Origin: DASSQJ01 sp963773655
Lineage (GTDB): Bacteria > Actinomycetota > Actinomycetes > Actinomycetales > Dermatophilaceae
Assembly (NCBI GenBank): GCA_963773655.1
Contig: CAVZBX010000001.1
Span: 1,302,001-1,366,000 of the forward strand
Reading direction: 5' to 3'
Length of the DNA stretch: 64,000 bases
Position numbers and translations under genes: made by a program
Shown: positions 38,006-46,454 of the stretch, piece after piece
Layout of the letters: each line of letters opens with the position of its first letter
Position numbering within the stretch: position 1 is the first letter of the stretch
Notes under the pieces: generated by a model
The model's input: the letters and a program-made list of their open reading frames with translations, nothing else
What the model was told of the DNA's origin: nothing
The model's database searches: none

Positions 38006-38947
38006 GTGGCATCCCTCCCGCTGACGACCGACGCCCCCGCGGCGCCGCGCGCCCGCCGCAGCCGGGTCGCGAGCTACGTCGCGCTGACCAAGCCGCGGAT
38101 CATCGAGCTGCTGCTGGTCACCACGGTGCCGGTGATGTTCCTCGCCGAGGGCGGGGTCCCGTCGTTGTGGCTCGTCGTCGCGACCCTCGTCGGCGGCACC
38201 CTGAGCGCCGGCGCCGCCAACACGTTCAACTCCGTCTACGACCGCGACATCGACCGGCTCATGCACCGCACGAGCACCCGGCCGATGGTCACCGGCGAGG
38301 TGACGCCCCTCCGGGCGCTCGTGTTCGCGAGCGTCCTCACCGTCGTCTCGACGGTGTGGTTCGCGGTCGTCGTCAACCTCGTCTCGGCCGCGTTGTCGCT
38401 GTTGGCGATCGTGCTGTACGCGGTGGGGTACACCGTGCTGCTCAAGCGGCGCACGTCCCAGAACATCGTGTGGGGCGGCGTCGCCGGCTGCATGCCGACG
38501 CTCATCGGGTGGTCCGCCGTCACGGGCACGCTGGCCTGGCCGGCGGTCGTGCTGTTCCTCGTGATCTTCTTCTGGACGCCGCCCCACTACTGGCCGCTGT
38601 CGATGGCCTTCCGCGACGACTACGCCACGGCCGAGGTCCCGATGCTGCCGGTCGAGCGCGGCCCGGTGGCGGTCGGGCGGCAGATCGTCGCCTACTCGTG
38701 GGTGATGGTGGCGACCTCCCTCGTGCTCGTCCCGGTCGCACCGATGGGCTGGGTGTACGCCGTCACCGCCGTCCTCGCCGGGGCGCTGTTCCTCGCCGAG
38801 GCGCACCGCCTGCACCGGGCCGCTCGTCGCGGGGTCACCGGCGCGGCGCTGAAGCCGATGCGCCTGTTCCACTACTCGATCACCTACGTGACGGTGCTCT
38901 TCCTCGCGGTGGCCGTCGACCCGCTGGTCTTCGTCGCCCTCGGGTGA
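38006..38947 (+). CDS. ctaB: Protoheme IX farnesyltransferase (heme O synthase)
   Basis: 313 residues from the GTG at 38006 (AAGGA four bases upstream). UbiA-family prenyltransferase: the first Asp-rich motif is in NTFNSVYDRDID, with further conserved TKPRIIELLLVT, and FWTPPHYWPLSMAF for the second. About nine membrane helices. It adds farnesyl to heme B to make heme O for the terminal oxidase; ctaA, the next step, is 3.3 kb downstream on the other strand. Confidence 0.95.
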   Translation: MASLPLTTDAPAAPRARRSRVASYVALTKPRIIELLLVTTVPVMFLAEGGVPSLWLVVATLVGGTLSAGAANTFNSVYDRDIDRLMHRTSTRPMVTGEVTPLRALVFASVLTVVSTVWFAVVVNLVSAALSLLAIVLYAVGYTVLLKRRTSQNIVWGGVAGCMPTLIGWSAVTGTLAWPAVVLFLVIFFWTPPHYWPLSMAFRDDYATAEVPMLPVERGPVAVGRQIVAYSWVMVATSLVLVPVAPMGWVYAVTAVLAGALFLAEAHRLHRAARRGVTGAALKPMRLFHYSITYVTVLFLAVAVDPLVFVALG

Positions 38948-38972
38948 GCCGCTCGCCGCGGGGCCCCCGGGG

Positions 38973-38986
38973 CTGAGGTACCTCAG
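38973..38986. promoter_or_regulatory. 14-base perfect palindrome upstream of the small ORF/LuxR pair
   Basis: CTGAGGTACCTCAG, perfect, between ctaB and 39103. A TTGACG hexamer lies at 39052-39057 but no good -10 follows it. The palindrome could be an operator, possibly for the LuxR-type regulator downstream, or part of a ctaB terminator. Confidence 0.35.
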
Positions 38987-39102
38987 GGACCACCGGCGCC
39001 CGGCGGAACCCGGAGACCTCCCGATGTGGGCCCCTGCCTCACGCGGACATCGTTGACGTGTCGGTGGCACCCGGCCACCGGCTCCACGTCAAGGAGCACA
39101 CC

Positions 39103-39306
39103 GTGAGCAACATCCTCTCCGACCCGATGTTCATCCGCGCAGAGGTCGACTACCGACTCGAGCGCTTCGGCCCCCGCACCCCCGGTGGTGGTTCCTGGCC
39201 GGACCCGTCCCGGCGGCTGAGCCGTTGGGTCTCCGGACTCCGCCGCGCCCGGCGGCAGCGCGCCGCTCGGCCGGCCCTCGTGCCGTCGCGTCCGCGCCAC
39301 CCGTGA
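39103..39306 (+). CDS. Small hypothetical protein (67 aa)
   Basis: Starts at a GTG with a strong AAGGAG site six bases upstream. The N-terminal SNILSDPMFIRAEVDYRLER is amphipathic; the remainder is Arg/Pro rich and ends RPALVPSRPRHP. Net charge strongly positive. Its TGA overlaps the GTG at 39303 of the LuxR-type regulator (GTGA), so the two are probably translated together. I do not recognise a family; small basic ORFs of this look occur near regulators in related genomes. Confidence 0.6.
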   Translation: MSNILSDPMFIRAEVDYRLERFGPRTPGGGSWPDPSRRLSRWVSGLRRARRQRAARPALVPSRPRHP

Positions 39307-42181
39307 GCAGTGCCATGATCGGGGCCGTGGCGCCCCGTACCGCCGAGGAGATCGTCGGCCGCGACGACGAGCTGGCGCGCGTCCTCGACGGCCTGCAGCT
39401 CGGCTCCGGTGGGGGCGCCGTCCTGGTCGGGGGTGACGCCGGCATCGGCAAGACCGCCCTCGTCGGCCAGGTGGTGCGGGCGGCGGTGGGGCACCGGGTC
39501 CTCGTCGGCCACTGCGTCGGGGAGGCCGGGGCCAGCCTCCCCTACCTGCCCTTCGTCGAGGTGGCCGCCACCGTGGACGCCTCGGACCCCGGGCTCGTCG
39601 AGGCCCTCGTCGGGGCCCGGCCCTCCCTCGCCTCGCTCGTCCCGCGGCTGGCCGCCGGCGCCGCGGGCGACGCGCTGCGCGGGGACGTCGTCGAGGGGGT
39701 GCACGGGGCCCTGACGGACCTCGGCCGCCGCGGCCCGGTGCTGCTCGTCGTCGAGGACCTGCACTGGGCCGACGAGTCCAGCCGCGAGCTGCTCACCGTC
39801 CTGTTCACCCGCGGCGCCCCCGACGGCGTCTCCCTCGTCGCGACCTACCGCAGCGACGACGTCCACCGGCGCCACCCGCTGGCGGCGTCGCTGGCGCTGT
39901 GGTCGCGGTTGCCGGGCCTGACCCGCGTCGACCTCGGGCCCCTGTCGGCCGGCGACGTGCGCGAGATCGTGCACCGCGTCGACGGCTCGCTGGGGCCCGA
40001 GGTCGTCGAGGAGGTGGTCCGGCGGGCCGAGGGCAACGCCTTCCTCGCCGAGGAGCTCGCGGCCAGCGGCGGGAGCCCCGCGCGGGCCGAGGGCGGCGAC
40101 GTGGGCCGGCTGCTCCTCGGACGGGTCGAGCACCTGGACGCCGAGGCCCAGGACGTGGTCCGGGTGGCGGCCGTCATCGGCCGACGGGTGCCGCACGCGC
40201 TCCTCGAGCGGGTGGCGGGCGTCGACCCGGCCACGCTGCGCCGGGCGCTGCGGGCTGCGGTCGACCACCACGTGCTCGAGCCGCGCGGCGACGGCTACGA
40301 GTTCCGGCACGCCCTGCTCGCCGAGGCCGTCATCGACGACCTGCTCCCGACCGAGCGCCTCGAGCTGCACCGCGCCTGCGCCGAGGCGCTGCGGGAGGAC
40401 CCCTCCCTCGGCACCCCCGCGGACCTGGCCCGGCACGCCCTCACCTCCGGTGACCGGGCGGCGGCGCTCGAGGCCTCCCTCCGTGCCGGTGACGAGGCCC
40501 GCCGCATGGGGGGCCCGGCCGAGGCGCTCGCCCACTACGAGACCGCCCTCACCCTGCTCGACGTCGACCCGGGGCTCGGCCAGCCGCTGACGCTGTGGGC
40601 CGCCGCGGCCGCCAACGCCGCGGGCCGGGCGACCCGGGCGATGGCGCTGCTGCGTCGCCGTCTCTCCGAGGACGCCGACGGACCGTACGAGCGGGCGGAG
40701 CTGCTCGGGGCGCTGGCCTACGCCGCCCGGCTCACCGAGGAGCGGCTGGACCGGGTGCAGCTCACCGAGGAGGCGCTGGCCCTGCTCGACGACGGCGCGC
40801 CGGTTGCCGCTGCGGGTCTCCCTGCTCGCCCGGCGCGCCGAGGCGCTCATGGACGCACGGACGGACGGCCGAGGCGGTGGCGGTCGCGGACGACGCGATG
40901 GCGCTCGCCGTCGAGCACGACCTCACCGTCGACCGTGCCGACCTCGAGTCCATCCTCGCCTGGCTCGGCGGCCTCGCCGGAGACGCGGACGCCTCCATCC
41001 GCCGTCTCGAGGACCTCGTGTCGGGATGGACCGCGGCCCCGGACTTCGCGCTGCTCCGGGCGATGTACATCCTCGCGGCCATCCACTACCGCCAGTCCGA
41101 CCTGCGCGCGGCACTCTCGGGATTCGAGCGCACGGAGGAGGAGGCCCACCGGGCCGGGCTCGGGTCGTCGGTCTACGCCGTCGACTCGCTCGCGATGGCG
41201 ATGACGGTCGCCTACGAGCTCGGCGAGTGGGACCACGCCGTCGAGCTCGCCGGCCCGGCTCGCGCCCGAGACCTGACCGAGGGCGGGCCGGCGAGCATCG
41301 AGGCGGCACTGGCCTACGTGCGCGCGGCCCGCGGCGTCCTCGACGTCGACCGCACCCTCGCCTCGACCCGGCCGTACTGGCGTGAGGACACCCGGATCGC
41401 GGTCCAGGTCGGGGTCGCCTGCGTCGACGTGCTCGGCCACGAGGGGCACGTCGAGCGCATGCTCGCGCTGCACGACGAGGTCGTCACCTTCCTGCGCGAC
41501 GCCTGGGAGCAGCCGCGGGTCATGGTCGAGGTGCGGCTCGCCGCGGTGGCGCTGGGGCACCTGGCGACGGCGGTCCGCGCGGGGAGTCGCTCGGCGCGCT
41601 CGGCGCTGCTCGACGCGGCGGACCGGCTGCACGACGCGGCCGCGGCGGTGTGGGGCCCGGGGTCGAGGCTGGCCGCCCCCACCGGCGAGGGCCGGATGTG
41701 GCTCGCGCGGGCCGACGCCGAGTACCGGCGGGTGCGCTGGAGCGCGGGGGAGGAGATGGCGCCGGAGGAGCTGGCCGACGCCTGGCGCCAGGTCCGGCGG
41801 CTCGCCGACGAGCGCGGCGACCGGTACGAGGCCGCCCGGGCCGAGGCGCGGCTCGGCGAGGTGCTCGCGGCCGCGGGACGGCCGGGCGCCGTCGAGGCGT
41901 CGGGGCGCGCCCGCGAGGTCGCCACGGCCCTCGGGGCGGCGGCCCTGCTGGAGGACCTCCGGCGAGCCCTGCCCGAGTCGACGACCCACGCGTTGACCCC
42001 CCGGGAGCACGAGGTCCTGGCGCTGCTCGGCCAGGGCCGGTCGAACGGCGAGATCGGCCGGACCCTCTTCATCAGCACCAAGACGGCGAGCGTGCACGTG
42101 AGCAACATCCTCGCCAAGCTCGGGGCGGGGTCCCGTGGTGAGGCGGTGGCGGCCGCCCGCGCGGCCGGGCTGCTCGAGTGA
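39303..42181 (+). CDS. Large LuxR-family ATPase regulator (LAL type), frame interrupted by two insertions
   Basis: About 958 residues after correction. N-terminal AAA-like ATPase: EEIVGRDDELARVLDGL, Walker A GGDAGIGKTAL, Walker B VLLVVEDLHWADESSREL. A long helical-repeat middle follows, and the C-terminus is a LuxR helix-turn-helix: LTPREHEVLALLGQGRSNGE and FISTKTASVHVSNILAKLG. Single-base insertions near 40803 and 40860 shift frames 0 to 1 to 2; reading across gives APLPLRVSLLARRAEALMDA and then EAVAVADDAMALAVEHDL. Start GTG 39303 couples it to the small ORF; ATG 39315 is an alternative. Targets unknown. Confidence 0.8.
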
Positions 42182-42234
42182 CGAGCTGCCGCCGGCGACG
42201 CGGACCCCGTCCCAGCGCACCGTCGGGGTGCTCA

Positions 42235-42280
42235 GCGCAGGTTCGTGCCTGCGCCCAGCGGCTCCAGGGTGCGCGGAGCC
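42235..42280. terminator. Tandem hairpins between convergent LuxR gene and ctaA
   Basis: GCGCAGG (42235-42241) with CCTGCGC (42248-42254), perfect 7 bp, loop of six; then GGCTCC (42260-42265) with GGAGCC (42275-42280), perfect 6 bp. They sit between converging genes and can work in both directions. Confidence 0.55.
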
Positions 42281-42295
42281 GACGGACCCGTCCGG

Positions 42296-43210
42296 TCAGC
42301 GTTCGCGCAGCGCCAGCACGCCGTTCGTCAGGGCGACGACGAGCAGCGACGCCCCGAGCATGTGGCCGAGGACGACCGCCTCGGGCAGCCCGGTGAAGTA
42401 CTGCACGTACCCGGTGAGACCCTGCGCGAGGGACACCCCGAGGACGACGAGCCAGGCCCGGGCGCTGCGGCTGCTCTCGGAGGCGAGCCGGGCGGCGAGC
42501 CAGGTGGCGACCACGAGCCCGAGGAAGAGCATCACCACGTCGGCGTGCAGCCACGAGACCGTGCGCGGGTCGAAGCCGTAGCGCGCCGGCTCGTCGGCGT
42601 CGCCGGAGTGGGGGCCGGTGCCGGTGACCACCGTCCCGAGCGCGAGCACCACGCCGGCCACCGCGACGGTGACCCACGCGAGGCGGATGACGACCGGGGG
42701 GACGAGCGGCCGGGGGGCGCCGCCGCCCTCGTGCCGGGCGAACCAGAGGTACGCGGCCGCGGCGATGAGCGCCATCGACACGAGGAAGTGCGCGGAGACC
42801 GTGAGGGGGTCCAGGCCCCGCAGCACGGTGATGCCGCCGAGGACCGCCTGGAGGAGGACGCCGACGAGCACGGCGACGGCGGCGACCTTCATCGCCCGGC
42901 GGGGCGCGGCCCGCCAGACCAGGACGACGCTCGCCAGGGCGACCACGAGGAGCACCCCCGTGAGCGTCCGGTTGCCGAACTCGATGTACTTGTGGACACC
43001 CTCCGCCTGCTCGAACGTGGGGGCGATCGACCCGTCGACGCACTCCGGCCACGTGGGGCATCCCAGGCCGCTGCCGGTGAGCCGCACCAGCCCCCCGGTG
43101 ACGACGATGCCGACCTGCGCGACGAGGTTGGCCAGGAGCACGGGCGAGAGCCACCGGCTCCCCCGCGGCGGAGCCGGCGTCGTCGTCGTGCGGGGGCTGG
43201 TCGTCGTCAC
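42296..43210 (-). CDS. ctaA: Heme A synthase
   Basis: 304 residues, eight predicted helices. Conserved TGGLVRLTGSGLGCPTWPEC carries the paired cysteines, followed by EFGNRTLTGVL with one heme-ligand His region nearby; HFLVSMALIAAAAYLWF, TGTGPHSGDADEP and HADVVMLFLGLVVATW are family blocks with His ligands. Oxidises the methyl of heme O to make heme A. The GTG at 43210 is preceded at seven bases by TAGCCT; no ribosome site, so leaderless. Confidence 0.94.
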   Translation of the reverse strand: MTTTSPRTTTTPAPPRGSRWLSPVLLANLVAQVGIVVTGGLVRLTGSGLGCPTWPECVDGSIAPTFEQAEGVHKYIEFGNRTLTGVLLVVALASVVLVWRAAPRRAMKVAAVAVLVGVLLQAVLGGITVLRGLDPLTVSAHFLVSMALIAAAAYLWFARHEGGGAPRPLVPPVVIRLAWVTVAVAGVVLALGTVVTGTGPHSGDADEPARYGFDPRTVSWLHADVVMLFLGLVVATWLAARLASESSRSARAWLVVLGVSLAQGLTGYVQYFTGLPEAVVLGHMLGASLLVVALTNGVLALRER

Positions 43211-43217
43211 GGGGACA

Positions 43218-43223
43218 AGGCTA
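43218..43223 (-). promoter_or_regulatory. -10 hexamer of ctaA (leaderless)
   Basis: TAGCCT on the minus strand, seven bases before the GTG at 43210. It lies only about 20 bases downstream of the stop of the ABC permease gene. Confidence 0.5.
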
Positions 43224-43244
43224 CGTCCGCCGTTGTCGGGCTGG

Positions 43245-43997
43245 TCAGCCGGACCAGCGGAACCAGCGCGACGCCGCCGCTCCTGCCACCCCGCCCCAGG
43301 CGAGCAGGACGGCCCACTGGGCCCACGGCCACGACCCCTCCAGCAGCGAGGCGCGCAAGGCGTCGCCGAGGGCGCCGCTGGGCAGCAGCCGGGCCACCGT
43401 GCCCACGGCGCCCGGCAGCTCCGAGGTGGGGACCAGCACCCCGAGGCCGAGGAACACCACCCAGAGGAGGTTGGCCAGGGCCAGCACCGCCTCGGCGCGC
43501 ACGGTCCCGGCGAGCAGCAGCGCCAGCGCGACGAAGGCGCCGGCGCCCAGCAGCAGCCCGACCAGGGCCGGCGGCAGCCCCGCCACCACCGGCCGCCACC
43601 CCAGGGCCAGGGCCAGGGCACCGAGCAAGACCACCTGGACGGCGAGCACGGAGAGCACGGCCAGGGCCTTGCCGGCGAGCAGGCCGCCCCGCCCGAGCGG
43701 TGTGGTGCCGAGCAGCCGGAGGACCCCGGAGCGCCGGTCGAAGCCGGTGCCGATCGCCTGCCCGGTGAAGGCGGTCGAGACGACGGCCAGGGCCAGGGTG
43801 CCCGCGGCCGCGACGTCGATCCGGCCCCCCGGCCCGAGGTCGGGCACCGAGGCCAGGGTGAGGCCGACCAGCGCCATCGCCGGGAGCACCACCGAGACGA
43901 GCAGCTGCTCGCCGTTGGACAGCAGGGTCCGGGCCTCGAAGCGTCCCTGGGCGGTCACCCGTCGGGCGGGCGGTGCGGGTGCGGGGGACGGGCTCAC
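43245..43997 (-). CDS. ABC transporter permease
   Basis: 250 residues with about six hydrophobic segments (for example LLVSVVLPAMALVGLTLASV and VVLLGALALALGWRPVVAG) of the ABC-2 export permease type. GTG at 43997 overlaps the stop of the ATPase gene (GTGA), so the two form one exporter. The substrate is unknown; this pair sits next to ctaA in many actinobacteria. Confidence 0.75.
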   Translation of the reverse strand: MSPSPAPAPPARRVTAQGRFEARTLLSNGEQLLVSVVLPAMALVGLTLASVPDLGPGGRIDVAAAGTLALAVVSTAFTGQAIGTGFDRRSGVLRLLGTTPLGRGGLLAGKALAVLSVLAVQVVLLGALALALGWRPVVAGLPPALVGLLLGAGAFVALALLLAGTVRAEAVLALANLLWVVFLGLGVLVPTSELPGAVGTVARLLPSGALGDALRASLLEGSWPWAQWAVLLAWGGVAGAAASRWFRWSG

Positions 43998-44704
43998 CGG
44001 CGGGCACCCCCGGTGAGCGAGAAGTACACGTCCTCCAGGGACCGCCCCGCACGGACCTCGTCGAGCGTGCCGTCGGCGACCACCCGTCCCGCCGCCATGA
44101 TGACGACCCGGTCGGCGACCCGCTCGGCCTCCTCGAAGGAGTGCGTCGTGAGGACGACGCAGGCGCCCCGTCCTGCCTCCTCCCGGACCACGTCCCAGAC
44201 CTCGAGCCGGGCGTGCGGGTCCAGCCCGGCCGTCGGCTCGTCGAGGAAGAGCACGTCGGGCCGGCCGACGAGGGAGGCGGCGAGCGCCACCCGCTGCCGC
44301 TGGCCGCCGGACATCCGGCGCACGGTGGTGCGGGCGAAGGAGGTGATGCCGAGCCGCCCGGCCAGCGCGTCGACGTCGCGCGGGTCCTCGTGGAGGGCGG
44401 CGAGGTGGTGGAGCAGGGGGAGGGGCCGCACCGTGGTGGCCAGGCCGCCATCCTGGAGCATGACGCCGACGCGGGCCCGGTGCGCGGCCGGGGCCCGCCA
44501 CGGGTCGGTGCCGAGGACCCGCACCCGACCGGAGGTGGGCCGGACCAGCCCCTCCAGGCACTCGACGGTGGTCGTCTTCCCCGCTCCGTTCGGCCCCAGC
44601 ACGGCCGTGACCGTGCCGGCCGCGGCCGACCACGAGGCGCCGTCGACCGCCACGAGGGATCCGTACGTGCGGCCCAGCTCCTGCACGTCGACGGCACCGG
44701 CCAT
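43994..44704 (-). CDS. ABC transporter ATP-binding protein
   Basis: 236 residues. Walker A GPNGAGKTTT, signature MSGGQRQRVALA, Walker B VLFLDEPTAGLDP, and the switch His in TTHSFEEAERVADRV. The GVMLQDGGLATTVRP Q-loop is typical of ABC-2 drug/polysaccharide exporters. The ATG at 44704 is preceded at seven bases by TAGGAT and is 24 bases from the divergent psd ATG. Confidence 0.85.
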   Translation of the reverse strand: MAGAVDVQELGRTYGSLVAVDGASWSAAAGTVTAVLGPNGAGKTTTVECLEGLVRPTSGRVRVLGTDPWRAPAAHRARVGVMLQDGGLATTVRPLPLLHHLAALHEDPRDVDALAGRLGITSFARTTVRRMSGGQRQRVALAASLVGRPDVLFLDEPTAGLDPHARLEVWDVVREEAGRGACVVLTTHSFEEAERVADRVVIMAAGRVVADGTLDEVRAGRSLEDVYFSLTGGARR

Positions 44705-44711
44705 GCGCGGC

Positions 44712-44721
44712 ATCCTAGGCT
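44712..44721. promoter_or_regulatory. Overlapping divergent -10 elements sharing CCTAGG (ABC ATPase / psd)
   Basis: On the minus strand TAGGAT (44717-44712) precedes the ABC ATPase ATG (44704) by seven bases; on the plus strand TAGGCT (44716-44721) precedes the psd ATG (44729) by seven. The two hexamers share bases 44716-44717 inside the palindrome CCTAGG. Each -35 would therefore lie inside the opposite gene's coding sequence. Confidence 0.55.
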
Positions 44722-44728
44722 GGCCCGC

Positions 44729-45394
44729 ATGCGCATCGACCGGGAGGCCGTCCCTGCCACCGCCGTCGCGGCGGTGCCCGCCGCCCTGGCCGTCCTCGCC
44801 CGCCGGCCCCGGACCGCGCTGGTCCTCGCCGCCCTGCCCCTCGTCACGGCGGCCTTCTTCCGCGACCCCGACCGCTCGCCCGACCACCACCCGGTGCCCG
44901 TCGACGACGTGCTCGCGCCCGCGGACGGGAAGGTCATGTACGCCGGGCCGGGCCAGGACCGGGTCGCCCCCGCGGGCGAGTGGCAGCAGGTGAGCATCTT
45001 CCTCTCGGCCTTCGACGTGCACGTCAACCGTGCTCCCTACGGGGGCCGGGTCACCGAGGTCGTCGAGCGGCCGGGGCGCTGGCTGGCGGCCTACCGGCAC
45101 GAGAGCGCGCACCTCAACGAGCGCAGCGACCTCACCGTCGAGCGCGAGGTGGCCGGTGCCACCCGCACCGTGCACTTCCGTCAGATCGTCGGGCTGATGG
45201 CCCGCCGGGTCGTCACCCGCGTCTCCGTCGGCGACGTGCTGGAGACGGGGCAGCGGATCGGGCTGATGAAGTTCGGGTCCCGGATGGACGTGTTCGTCCC
45301 GCCGGGCTGCTCACTGCTCGTGCAGCAGGGTGACCGGGTCGTGGCGGGCGAGAGCGTCATCGCCCGCTGGCGCCCCGCCGGGGGGTCGGCATGA
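44729..45394 (+). CDS. psd: Phosphatidylserine decarboxylase (archaeal/PSD-II-like short form)
   Basis: 221 residues, the short form common in Actinobacteria. LAPADGKVMYAG and IFLSAFDVHVNRAPYGG are conserved; the self-cleavage site that forms the pyruvoyl group is the Gly-Ser of MKFGSRMDVF. An N-terminal hydrophobic stretch probably anchors it to the membrane. It makes phosphatidylethanolamine from the PssA product; pssA follows with an ATGA overlap. Leaderless start. Confidence 0.92.
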   Translation: MRIDREAVPATAVAAVPAALAVLARRPRTALVLAALPLVTAAFFRDPDRSPDHHPVPVDDVLAPADGKVMYAGPGQDRVAPAGEWQQVSIFLSAFDVHVNRAPYGGRVTEVVERPGRWLAAYRHESAHLNERSDLTVEREVAGATRTVHFRQIVGLMARRVVTRVSVGDVLETGQRIGLMKFGSRMDVFVPPGCSLLVQQGDRVVAGESVIARWRPAGGSA

Positions 45395-46407
45395 GCGGCC
45401 AGCCCGCGAACGGCAGGCGCCGCATCCTCGAGCGCTGGCGGCTGGTCTCCCCGACCGGCGCCCGCGTCGTCTCGCTGAGGCAGCTGCCCAAGCGCGAACG
45501 CGCCCGGCTGATGGCGCCGAGCGTCTTCACGACGCTCAACATGATCAGCGGCTTCTCCTCGGTGCTCCTGGCGTTCCGGGGGCACTTCACCCTCGCCGCG
45601 GTGCTCATCGCCGCCTCGATCGTCCTCGACATCGCCGACGGCTTCGTCGCCCGGCTCATCGGCGCCACCTCCCCGTTCGGCCTCCAGCTCGACTCCCTCG
45701 CCGACCTCATCTCCTTCGGGCTGGCCCCCGCCGTGCTCGTGCACACCTGGGCCCTCGACGAGTGGCCGGTCCTCGCCTGGCTCGTCGCGTTCTACTGGCT
45801 CGCCTGCGCCGCCTTCCGCCTCGCGCGCTTCAACGTCACGATCGACCCGGCCGCCGACAAGCGCTACTTCGTCGGGCTGCCCTCCCCGGGCGCGGCCGCG
45901 GTGGTCATCGCGACGATCTTCGCCCTCGACGCGCCGGTGTGGGGCCCCGGCACCGGCCCGTGGGCGGCCTGGTTCCCGCTGCTCGTCAGCGTCGTGCCGG
46001 CGTCGCTGATGGTGATGACGATCCGCTTCCGCTCCTTCCGCAACCTGCTGTCGCCGCGCACGTCGCGCGCCCGCCTGGGGAGCATCCTCATCGGGCTCGC
46101 CATCGTCGTGGGCATGGTGGTCGCCCCCGGGTTGACCGGCCTGGTCGTCGCGTACGGGTACGTCCTCACCGCCCCGCTCGGGGTCATCACGGCGCCGGTG
46201 CGCGAGCGCCTCTTCGGCCCGGAGTCGGTGGCTCCGCCGCGGCACCGCCTCCCGTCGGTGTTCCTCCCCTTCGGCGAGGACGACGACGTCGACGGCCCGG
46301 GGGCCGAGGACGTCGCGTCCGAGGAGGTCGACGAGGACCCGGAGCCGCTCGCCCAGGAGCCGTTGCGCCACGCGACGGGGCCGAAACCGGGGCCGTTGGC
46401 ACCTTAG
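45391..46407 (+). CDS. pssA: CDP-diacylglycerol-serine O-phosphatidyltransferase
   Basis: 338 residues. The CDP-alcohol phosphotransferase motif is present: DGFVARLIGATSPFGLQLD followed by SLADLISFG (D-G-x2-A-R-x8-G-x3-D-x3-D). The first helix is preceded by VFTTLNMISGFSSVLLAFRG. The C-terminal ~60 residues are acidic and non-conserved (EDDDVDGPGAEDVASEEVDE). It makes phosphatidylserine for Psd. Long tail is unusual but not unique. Its stop overlaps a possible iron-box upstream of sufR. Confidence 0.93.
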   Translation: MSGQPANGRRRILERWRLVSPTGARVVSLRQLPKRERARLMAPSVFTTLNMISGFSSVLLAFRGHFTLAAVLIAASIVLDIADGFVARLIGATSPFGLQLDSLADLISFGLAPAVLVHTWALDEWPVLAWLVAFYWLACAAFRLARFNVTIDPAADKRYFVGLPSPGAAAVVIATIFALDAPVWGPGTGPWAAWFPLLVSVVPASLMVMTIRFRSFRNLLSPRTSRARLGSILIGLAIVVGMVVAPGLTGLVVAYGYVLTAPLGVITAPVRERLFGPESVAPPRHRLPSVFLPFGEDDDVDGPGAEDVASEEVDEDPEPLAQEPLRHATGPKPGPLAP

Positions 46408-46422
46408 GCGAGCCTTCCTTGG
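46404..46422 (+). promoter_or_regulatory. Possible DtxR/IdeR iron-box upstream of sufR (weak)
   Basis: TTAGGCGAGCCTTCCTTGG matches 13 of 19 positions of the TWAGGTWAGSCTWACCTWA consensus, with a good left half and centre and a poor right half. Iron control of the Suf operon is biologically plausible, but this match alone does not prove it. It overlaps the pssA stop. Confidence 0.25.
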
Positions 46423-46432
46423 ACCGCGGCCG

Positions 46433-46448
46433 GGTAATTACCTAACAT
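46433..46448 (+). promoter_or_regulatory. sufR promoter: palindrome GGTAATTACC and -10 TAACAT
   Basis: GGTAATTACC (46433-46442) is a perfect 10-base palindrome immediately before TAACAT (46443-46448), which is six bases before the GTG at 46455. The palindrome is where a repressor would block polymerase, so it is a candidate SufR autoregulatory site. Its AT-rich core is striking in this GC-rich context. Confidence 0.5.
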
Positions 46449-46454
46449 GGGTGT

